From: Prorocentrum cordatum
Lineage: Eukaryota > Sar > Dinophyceae > Prorocentrales > Prorocentraceae
NCBI GenBank assembly: GCA_963575745.1
Contig: CAUYUJ010003636.1
Location: forward strand, 380,437 to 444,436
Length of the DNA: 64,000 bases
Direction: 5' to 3'
This document shows, piece by piece, positions 56,760 to 64,000 of this stretch; position 1 is the stretch's first letter, and each line of letters opens with the position of its first letter. A program made the translations under genes and the position numbers. The notes under the pieces are model-generated. The model made no database searches. It saw only the letters and a list, made by a program, of their open reading frames with translations, and was not told the DNA's origin.

Positions 56760-57931
56760 CCCTCCCCGGCGGCGCCCCCCGCGCCGCCTTTGCCTCCTCC
56801 CTTGTCCTTCAGCTTCTTCTTGAGGTCGGTCTTCGGGCGCGGGACCCTCTTGCCCGACGGGTCCGCCGGGGTCAGAAAGGACCGCTCCTCACGCTCCGAC
56901 CTCGCCTGCTTGAGCACCGTGGCACGATCCTTCTGGCGGCCTGCGACCCACTCGCGGAACGACACCACGCTGGCCGCCCCGGAGGCGGTGACCGCCCCGC
57001 CCATGACCTCCTCGAGCCCCGTGAAGTCGGGGTGGGCGGGGTTGCGCTCGACAGCCATCTCGAGCTGCACCTGGCGCCTGCACAAGTTCTCGACCCCCTG
57101 AAGGTTCGAGGCGTCCACCTGGTCCACCTCGATCAGGAGGCGCAGTGTCTCCGAGCCTGCTCGATGCTGGTGGGGCGCCGCCGAGCCCTGATACACGCCA
57201 GAGTCGTGCTGCCAGTTGCGCTCATAGACCTCGAATCCGCCAGCCTGGTCGACCAGCTCCAGATACTCCATGGCCAGACGTGGCCCTGGGAAGTTCCAGT
57301 CATCGTACTTCACCTGCGAGTACAAAGCCAGAGCCTCCTTCAACATGATGCAACGCTTGCCGTTGCGCAGGTGAACTCCTATGATCCTGTCGTCGCGCTC
57401 GGCCGCCTGGCGCTCCTTGAGCCAGGCCTCACGCTCGCCAGTGTTCACCCTGGCTGCCCAGATCACGGTACCGTTCACCTCCGCCACAGCTGAGTCCCCG
57501 ATCTCACTGAACCGCTCCTGATCGTCCACGACCTCCTGCGGGACGACCTCACCGAGCCTGTCGACACCTGGCCCTGCGCGGAGCCAGACCATCTCGGGGG
57601 CCTCAGCATCCTCATCATCATCGGCCAGCACGCGAGCCTGCACCAGTGCGAGCTGGATATACTGGTTGAGCTCGACACGTGTGATGGGGTCGAAGCCGAA
57701 GATCTCACTCCTATTCACACGAGCTGGCCACGCTGCATTACGCCCCAAGACGATGTGCCTGATCTGACTGAGATCATGCGTGAACAAGTCCAGCGTCGGC
57801 GTCAACGTCACCCAAACACCAGCGCCACCAGCTCGAACCAAAAAGATGCGCATATGCCAGAAGAAGCCGTCGTCATCATTGGGATAATGCACCAAAACTT
57901 GAAACTCCTTGATATCAAGAGAGCGCTCCAT
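56516..57931 (-). CDS. gag-like protein of the DIRS element
   Basis: 471 residues from the ATG at 57931, which overlaps the ORF0 stop. By position it is the structural (gag) protein that would coat element RNA. The N-terminal half is acidic with Trp/Tyr-rich segments (DDGFFWHMRIFLVRAGGAGV); residues about 285-330 are amphipathic (QGVENLCRRQVQLEMAVERN). A strongly basic Lys/Gly region (TDLKKKLKDKGGGKGGAGG, about residues 380-400) probably binds nucleic acid, as no CCHC knuckle is seen. The last ~80 codons overlap the pol frame, which lies in the -1 frame relative to gag. Confidence 0.7.
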   Translation of the reverse strand: MERSLDIKEFQVLVHYPNDDDGFFWHMRIFLVRAGGAGVWVTLTPTLDLFTHDLSQIRHIVLGRNAAWPARVNRSEIFGFDPITRVELNQYIQLALVQARVLADDDEDAEAPEMVWLRAGPGVDRLGEVVPQEVVDDQERFSEIGDSAVAEVNGTVIWAARVNTGEREAWLKERQAAERDDRIIGVHLRNGKRCIMLKEALALYSQVKYDDWNFPGPRLAMEYLELVDQAGGFEVYERNWQHDSGVYQGSAAPHQHRAGSETLRLLIEVDQVDASNLQGVENLCRRQVQLEMAVERNPAHPDFTGLEEVMGGAVTASGAASVVSFREWVAGRQKDRATVLKQARSEREERSFLTPADPSGKRVPRPKTDLKKKLKDKGGGKGGAGGAAGEGWRPFSRSGVSAALPTPLEEGTPLHRRGLLAERSTGVFWAIGDVVNLSLCVGTLLHQSMDSRRALAMFGGDELGRFFGMSK

Positions 57932-58332
57932 CACTTAGGCCGAAGACTCGACGGAGTCGCAACACAAGATGTCGGCACCAGCTCGGGCACCGTCTTCCCG
58001 AAGGCTGCTGGGGTCGGCTCTGGTTGAATAGCCGCGGGCACAAGCGGCTGGATCAACACCTCGGACCGATAGCTCTGGCGCCTGGCGTAGGCTGCCCTGC
58101 TCCAGTCCCAGCCGCGCAGCAGCGCGACGCCAGTCAGGAAGGCCGCGGCAAGGCCTGCCCAGTCCCGCTCCTGCACCACGATCTGACTGGTGCTGGCGGG
58201 CCCCGCGCAGGTCACCGCACAGCTGACCGCGGGGCACGTGCAGGAGGGGCACGCGGGGCAGGCAGGGCAGCGGAGCAGAGCCGCCTCGGCAAGTCTCCCA
58301 GCAGCCGGTGCCAGGGACCAGAGGATCTCCAT
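57931..58332 (-). CDS. ORF0: small Cys-rich, membrane-type protein of the DIRS element
   Basis: 133 residues. Residues about 20-45 carry a Cys-rich cluster (LRCPACPACPSCTCPAVSC), and about 58-78 (DWAGLAAAFLTGVALLRGWD) could span a membrane. The tail is Pro/Ala rich. Function unknown; the CPxC pattern could bind metal or form disulfides. Its stop TGA overlaps the gag ATG by one base (TGATG), an arrangement that fits coupled termination and reinitiation. I recall similar CPxC-rich leaders in dinoflagellate retroelements, but cannot confirm this here. It could instead be an N-terminal extension lost by frame change. Confidence 0.55.
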   Translation of the reverse strand: MEILWSLAPAAGRLAEAALLRCPACPACPSCTCPAVSCAVTCAGPASTSQIVVQERDWAGLAAAFLTGVALLRGWDWSRAAYARRQSYRSEVLIQPLVPAAIQPEPTPAAFGKTVPELVPTSCVATPSSLRPK

Positions 58333-58355
58333 GCACGCCGGAGGCGGGCCCCTTC

Positions 58356-58426
58356 AGCACTTTGAGCACATACGACAACGGGCACGGGCAGAGCAGGACG
58401 CAAGGCGATAAAGACACGTGGAACTT

Positions 58427-58430
<4 letters not shown>
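58356..58430 (-). repeat. Split direct repeat A1
   Basis: 75 bp, identical to 51599-51673. It forms the 5' end of the element on the minus strand and adjoins an (AT)n microsatellite. Confidence 0.95.
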
Positions 58431-58466
<36 letters not shown>

Positions 58467-58478
58467 CATATATATATA
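58431..58478. repeat. (AT)n microsatellite at the DIRS 5' boundary
   Basis: Almost pure AT. It is followed by TATGAAATCATACTATCCCAG, the inverse complement of the tail of the composite repeat at 51164-51190. Confidence 0.95.
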
Positions 58479-58559
58479 TGAAATCATACTATCCCAGGGG
58501 GAAGCGATAAGTCCGGGGGGGGAGGGGGGTATAATCTTCTAGTCTTTTAACAAGGAGAA

Positions 58560-59535
58560 TCGACGTAATACATTCTGCATGGTACAATTTATGGTGTGCG
58601 CCCTGCGTGGTGCAATCCATGTGTTGCAGTTGGCTTCCCTGCACCGCGCGTGACCACATCCCATGCCCGTGCAAACATCCCATCCATCCACCCGCAACAT
58701 GGTTTGTACACCCCATGCGGCGGCGGTTGCGATGACTGCCTCGCGCTGGCTCGCGCATCGCTGCGGTCGCACTGACGCGCGCAGGCTCGCGCGCAAAGCG
58801 GCCAGCTAGTCTGGCGCGACCGACGCGCCCGCAATGGCGCTGACCGCTTGGCACTTCCCAACGCGTCCCGCAGGCCACGCTGACGCGTGGGCACTTCAGT
58901 GGGAGACGGTGACTCGGGCGGGCGCGGTATCAAGGCGACATCGACAACGGCAGACACGATGATGATACTACCGATGCTGATAACGATGGCGACAATGACG
59001 ACTGCAAGGCCAATTACGGCGCCAATGCTGATCACGCCGATGACGATTAAGGTGTCATCGCGTCGGTGATGAAGGTTTTGGAAGGATTTCAACATGCGCG
59101 CGCGGACAACGCGCGCGAGTGGCCCGCATGGTGTTATTTGGCAGAGATCGTGCCTCCCAGCACGCGCGCAAGGGCGTTCGAATGACTTCGCCATGCGCGC
59201 GCGAGAGGCCTGTTTGGTTGCATTTGGTGAACATGTTGAAAAACATGGTCGTCTCACGGGTTCGCGAGAGCGCGCATGAACGCGCGCGCAGACCTTTTGT
59301 TGACGAATGTTGCGAAGCCGTGTCTCTTAATGTTTCGGGACACTCGATTCTGACATCCCCTACGGAACCTACGGTTTTTGAGAGATTTCGGCATGGGGGC
59401 GCAACGATGCGCGTGTGTGGACGTCGCCCAGTTTTGCAAGGGATTCTCGCACATGTGTGACTTGTATCGTGTTTTTGTGCAATGGATGAGGGGGCGGATA
59501 ACAGCCTAGCTGGGATAGTGTGATTTCATATGGAA
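58560..59535 (+). repeat. Composite dispersed repeat right of the DIRS element
   Basis: Order: GTGGTGCAATCCATG and CCGTGCAAACATCCCA (58600-58705); GACAATGACGAC-type triplets (58925-59050); units with TTTCAACATGCGCGCG, TTGCGAAGCCGTGTC, TTTCGGCATGG and TTTTGCAAGGGATTC (59070-59455); and CTAGCTGGGATAGTGTGATT (59507-59526). This is the same order as in 49780-51193, with a much shorter GAC block. Confidence 0.7.
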
Positions 59536-59635
59536 AATAAACGAAAACGCAGGCATACGCAAAGTACAAAGCGCGAGGCCAGACGGATAATCCCGGGGGG
59601 GGATCCCAATTTTTGTTCACAGGAAAGAATATTGG

Positions 59636-59845
59636 AGGCGACGGGGCGGCGAAGAGGCGGCGACGGCGACCACGGAGCCGCCAAACCGCCAGACGATGGG
59701 CGGCGACGAGGCGGCGACGGGGCGGCGCCAGCGAGCACCGAGCCGCCAGACCGCCAGCCAGGCTCCCACGATGGGCGGCGAAGAGGCGGCGACGGGGCCG
59801 CAACGGCGAGCACGGACCCGCCAGACCGCCAGTCAGGCCCAGCTC
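59636..59845 (+). repeat. ~65-75-bp tandem repeat (GGCGACGGGGCGGC / CCGCCAGACCGCCAG)
   Basis: About three units of AGAGGCGGCGACGG, then GAGCACGGA-CCGCCAGACC. GC-rich, non-coding. Confidence 0.75.
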
Positions 59846-59934
59846 TTTAGAAGAGAATCAAGGACCCCTTAGTGCAAGCACTGTTTAGGGAATACATGTA
59901 TCTATGCATGCCTGTGTGCGCGTTCGAATACCAG

Positions 59935-60530
59935 GTGCTGGTTTTTGCATTCTAGTACGGGACCCCCCCCCCAACTCGCAGACAGGCGCAAGTTCATCCC
60001 CTGCTCCCGAGGCCTAGATCCCTCGTAAAAAAAAACTATGGTCCGCGCTCCTGGGTTGCAATCTCTCGCGAGAAAACGATGCGTCCGCGTCCTGAGCTTC
60101 CAGGATGGCCCAGGCAGGTAACCAAGGCAACCGAGATGCCCCAAGACGCCTCGAAGACCCGCCAAGAGGACCCGAAGGCGGCCGAGTATGACCTCGAGGT
60201 GGCCCAAGATGCCTCCAAGAGGACCTAAAAAGGCCCCAAGGGAACCCCCAAACAGGCCCGAAGAAGCCAAAATTATTGATTTCCCTTAGGCTTGTGAATG
60301 ATGTTCGCACTCTCGCCTTTTCGGGCTTCCTTCAGCTCAAGACGGCCCAAGGAGCCTCCACGATGGCGCCAAGACGGCCCAAGAGGCCCCCACGAGGATC
60401 CAAAGATGGCAGGACCCCATGAGGGCCCAAGAGGCGTCCAAGATGGCCTCTCGTGGGACCTAAAGACGGCCTTAGAAGGTCTTTCGACTGCGAGCCTTTC
60501 GTTGTCCGAAAAGCTGTAGCCCTCGAACCC
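59935..60530 (+). repeat. Dispersed repeat with GGCCCAAGA-rich body (partner 18806-19500)
   Basis: Begins CTGGTTTTTGCATTCTAGT, then a GGGACCCCC run, CCCCTGCTCC and GATCCCTCGTAAA, then the degenerate GGCCCAAGA tract with a TTGATTTCCCTTAGG word in the middle. The order matches 18806-19500. Confidence 0.7.
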
Positions 60531-60667
60531 CTCCCATCCGGAAGCGCCGGGGGGGGGGCACAGACAGAAAAACCAAGAGGTGAAACGAGAGAAAAGAAGG
60601 AACCGACCGAAAGGCGGACACGTCGCCAAGGAGGGGGAGAGGAAGGGAGGGATTGCTCCTCCTTTTT

Positions 60668-60745
60668 TCCTCCTCCTCCTCCTCCTCCTCCTCCTCCTCC
60701 TCCTCCTCCTCCTCCTCCTCCTCCTCCTCCTCCTCCTCCTCCTAC
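60668..60745. repeat. Perfect (TCC)n microsatellite
   Basis: About 25 uninterrupted TCC units. Confidence 0.95.
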
Positions 60746-61195
60746 CTGTCGAAGCGCTCCGAGAGCGATCCCTGTCCGCCCCCCCCGCCGCGGCGCCCGC
60801 GCCGGCGCCAGCCAGTGCGGCCGCGGAGGCCCTCTGGCAACACCAGAGGACCGGTTTCCGCTTGAGAGGGGTAGAGCAGAGCAGACACCATGACAGAGTG
60901 ATCCAAAATCGAATTACCTCGCTGCACGAGCTGCCTGCCGTGCACGAACGAGGGCCTTTGGCAAGACTCCCGACGCAATCCGACGCAAATACTCTTGCAT
61001 CGTGGCGGAAACCTGGAAAGGATTACAAGGGCCCTGAAGTCAAGGAGCGAGCGTCTCCTTACTATAGTAACCGCAGCTACTGCAAAACCATATGAGGACG
61101 AGGAGGAGGCGGAGGAGGAGGATAAGGCCCCATCCATCCACGCCTACGACCAAACTCCTCCAAATATTCCTCCTTCTCCTCCTCCTTCTCCGCCT
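60746..61195. other. Unique DNA, no gene recognised
   Basis: Short frames only. Confidence 0.4.
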
Positions 61196-61200
61196 CCTCG

Positions 61201-61240
<40 letters not shown>

Positions 61241-61241
61241 T

Positions 61242-61305
<64 letters not shown>

Positions 61306-61355
61306 GCAACATCATCATCGTCATCAGCAGCATCCTCATCATCATAATCACCATT

Positions 61356-61431
<76 letters not shown>

Positions 61432-61627
61432 CCATCACCATCATCGTCATCATCACTACCACCATCAACACCATGATCATCAGCATCATCAGCATCACAA
61501 TCACCACCACCATCCTCATCATCATCATCATCATCAGCATCATCAGCATCATCATCATCATCCCAACCACCACCACCATCACCTTCGTCATCATCACAAC
61601 CACCAGCATCATCCGCAGCATCAAAAC

Positions 61628-61679
<52 letters not shown>

Positions 61680-61765
61680 GTCATCATCGTCAACATCGTC
61701 ATCATCGTCATCATCGTCACCACCACCATCAGCAGCATCATCAGCAGTAGCAACAGCATCAACAT
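61196..61765. repeat. (ATC)n triplet array
   Basis: Several perfect ATC runs with ACC and AGC interruptions. Confidence 0.95.
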
Positions 61766-61799
61766 AAATATCAGAGAGAGCGTGATCCACCGCCGCTCT

Positions 61800-62195
61800 A
61801 CTGTGGAAAATTCCCCCCCCTCTTCCTCCGGAACCCGGGGTCCCCCCCCCCCGAAAATCCCCCCCCCCTGCTGGACCCCCCCAACCCCTTCCCCCTGGCG
61901 AAAACCCCCCTCCCCTAACCCCCCCCCCCATCCCTCTGGAAAAACGGGGGGGGGTCACTACTTGTTCGAACCCCCCCCCCCGCCCAGAAAAACCGATAGT
62001 CACTACCGGTTCGAACCCCCCCCCCTCCAGAAAACCGGGGGTTCACCCCCCCTCGAAAACGGGGGGGGGTCACTACTGGTTTCGACCCCCCCTCCCCTCG
62101 AAAACGGGGGGGGGGTCACTACCGGTTCGAACCCCCCCCCCTTCGAAAACCGGGGGGGATCACTACCGGTTCGAACCCCTCCCCCCCCCCACACG
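61800..62195 (+). repeat. Poly-C/poly-G minisatellite (GGTCACTACCGGTTCGAACC core)
   Basis: Repeated CGAAAACC-G7+, then GGTCACTACCGGTTCGAACC, then C7+. The period is about 45-55 bp, varying with homopolymer length. An equivalent block follows at 63365-63685. Confidence 0.9.
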
Positions 62196-63360
62196 CTCAC
62201 CGCCAGCATACCGCTCTGGGTCCCTACCACCGTCCGCACAACATCCCCCACTGCTGTCCCCAGCACCACTGTCCTCACCACCACTGTCCCCACTATTCCC
62301 ACCACCGTCACCACTGTCCTCACCAGTGCCCCCATCACTGTCGCACTGTCCCCACTGTCCCCACCACTCTTCCCACTACGGTTCCACTCCCCACTTTCTC
62401 CACGGCCCCAACCACTGTCCCACTGTCCCACTGTCCCACTGTCCCCGCCGCTGTCACACTGAGCTGTCCCACTGTTCCCACTGTCCCCCCCTCTGTCTCC
62501 ACCACTGTCCCTATTGTACCTCTGTCCCATTATCCCAGCGCCGTCCTCGCCGCCGCCCTCACCACTGTCGCCACCACCACTGTACCCTCCACTGTCCCAC
62601 TGTTTCCACCACATTCCCAGTCCCCACACCACTGTCCCCACCACCACCGTCCCCACCACTGTCCCACTGTCCCCTCTGTCGCCAGTGTCCCCACCACTGA
62701 CCCTACTGTACCTCTGTCCCATTATCCCACGCCGCCGTCCTCGCCACCGCCCTCACCACTGTCGCCACCACCACTGTACCCTCCACCGTCCCACTGTTTC
62801 CACCACATTCCCACTGTCCCCACACCACTGTCCCCACCACCACCGTCCCCACCACTGTCCCACTGTCGCCACTGTTCCCACCATTGTCCCCGCTGTCCCC
62901 ACCAGTGTCTCACTGTCCCCACTCTCCCCGCCATTGTCCCACCACAATCCCACTCCCCCCAATTTCCCCACCGTCCCCACCACTGTCCCACTGTCCCCAC
63001 TGTTCCCACCACTGTCCCACTGTCCCCGCAGCTGTCCCACTTTGCTGTCCCACCGTCCCCACTGTCCCCATCACTGTCCCACTGTCCCCACTGTCCCCAC
63101 CACTTTCCCCACTGTACTACTGTCCCAGCACTGTCCCCACCACCGCCTTCACCATTGTCACTACCGTCCCCACCACTGTCCCACTGTCCCCACCACTGTC
63201 CCGCTGTCCCCGCACCACTGTCCCCACCACCACTGTCCCCACCACTGTCCGCACCACTGTCCCACTGTCCCCGCACCACTGTCCCCACCACCACCGTTCC
63301 CACCACTGTCCCAACATCCCCACCATTCTCCAACTGTGCCGAGGTCTGGGCATCGTTTGC
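62196..63360 (+). repeat. CCACTGTCCC minisatellite
   Basis: Degenerate ~9-12-bp words CCACTGTCCC and CCCACTGTCC, with an internal ~190-bp duplication (CTCTGTCCCATTATCCCA near 62520 and 62711). Strong C excess on the plus strand; frames rich in Pro/Thr/His are artefacts. Confidence 0.9.
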
Positions 63361-63364
63361 CGGC

Positions 63365-64000
63365 GGCGAAGGGGGGGGGGCGGGTTCGAACGGGTAGTGA
63401 CCCCCCCCCCGGTTTTCGAGGGGGGGTCGAAACCGGTAGTGACCCCCCTGGTTTTCGGGGGGGGGGGGTCGAACCGGTAATTACCCCCTCCTTTTCATGA
63501 CGGACGGGAGGGGGGGTGTTCGAACCGGTAGTGACCCCCCCCCCGGTTTCCCCCAGAAACCAGAGAGTACCCCCCCCCCCTCCGGAAAACTGGGGGTCAC
63601 TACTGGTTCCAAACCCCCCCCCCTCGAAAACCGAGGCGGGGTCACTACCGGTTCGAACCCCCCCCCCCTCGAAAACCGCTCCCCCTCCCCCCACCCTCAC
63701 CACCAGCAAACAACTCTGGGTCCCTACCACCGTCCGCACAACATCCCCCACTGCTGTCCCCAGCACCACTGTCCTCACCAGCAGTCCCCACTGTTCCCAC
63801 CACTGTCACCACTGTCCTCACCAGTGCCCCCACCACTGTCGCACTGTCCCCACTGTCCCCACCATCCCGCCACAGTTCCAGTCTCTCCACTTTCTCCACG
63901 GCCCCAACCACTGTCCCACTGTCCCCACTGTCCCACTGTCCCCGCCGCTGTCCCACTGAGCTGTCCCACTGTTCCCGCCACTGTCCCCTCTGTCTCCACC
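63365..64000 (+). repeat. Second copy of the poly-C/G and CCACTGTCCC blocks (period ~1.5 kb), open at the window end
   Basis: The poly-C/G block recurs (63365-63685), then CTCTGGGTCCCTACCACCGT at about 63714 repeats the junction near 62215. The 1.5-kb higher-order unit continues past the window. Confidence 0.9.

Larger units (their letters stand above)
51223..58430 (-). mobile_element. DIRS/PAT/Ngaro-type tyrosine-recombinase retrotransposon, nearly intact
   Basis: Structure on the minus strand: A1 (58430-58356), ORF0, gag, pol (RT, RNase H, C5-type methyltransferase), tyrosine recombinase, B1 (51993-51675), A2 (51673-51599), B2 (51541-51223). A1 and A2 are identical over 75 bp; B1 and B2 differ at three of about 319 bp. 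This split-direct-repeat layout and a tyrosine recombinase in place of an integrase define the DIRS superfamily. It sits against TA-rich sequence at both ends with no obvious target duplication, as expected. One TGA interrupts pol; otherwise all frames are open, so insertion is recent. Confidence 0.92.

Noticed and set aside
53019-57493. Plus-strand frames of 120-300 codons across the DIRS element
   Set aside because: They are shadows of the minus-strand gag, pol and recombinase frames, which carry the catalytic motifs.

Overview
The window looks like nuclear DNA of a dinoflagellate; I cannot name the species. The evidence is a very large content of triplet microsatellites and minisatellites, sparse genes, GC-rich unique DNA, tandem relics of the dinoflagellate spliced leader (3' part CCATTTTGGCTCAAG) upstream of two coding units, and LINE and tyrosine-recombinase retroelements with dinoflagellate-style motifs. 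I see no bacterial operon, no rRNA, tRNA or CRISPR.

Layout. 1-9.2 kb: TAG and GAT triplet arrays, GC-rich minisatellites, a GATC-dense repeat and several dispersed repeats. 9.5-11.4 kb (minus strand): the only host-type gene, an FkbM-like methyltransferase with a predicted signal peptide, a probable hairpin-repeat intron and three tandem spliced-leader relics upstream. 11.4-31 kb: dispersed repeats, ATC/TCC arrays (including a 3-kb array with a roughly 1-kb higher-order period), a 64-bp repeat block with a 708-bp duplication, and a roughly 3-kb satellite of 89-bp units. 32.1-36.8 kb (plus): a decayed LINE. 39.6-44.55 kb (minus): a better preserved LINE (ORF1, endonuclease, reverse transcriptase, RNase H) that starts with spliced-leader relics and carries four in-frame stops and one frameshift. 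46-49 kb: ATC and GAG arrays. 51.2-58.4 kb (minus): a nearly intact DIRS/PAT/Ngaro-type element. 58.4-64 kb: dispersed repeats, triplet arrays, and the start of a 1.5-kb tandem repeat that runs off the window.

The most interesting unit is the 7.2-kb tyrosine-recombinase retroelement. Reading on the minus strand it has the split direct repeats A1-ORFs-B1-A2-B2. Its ORFs are a small Cys-rich membrane-type protein, a gag-like protein, a polyprotein with reverse transcriptase, RNase H and a cytosine-C5-type DNA methyltransferase, and a tyrosine recombinase with the full R-K-H-R-W-Y set. Together these would copy the element RNA, possibly methylate the copy, and integrate it as a circle without an integrase. 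One in-frame TGA interrupts the polyprotein. The genes overlap in different frames, so recoding or reinitiation is implied if the element is active.

Long open frames in the triplet arrays (poly-His, Ser, Asp, Met, Leu, Ile and so on) are by-products of stop-free repeats and are not annotated as genes.
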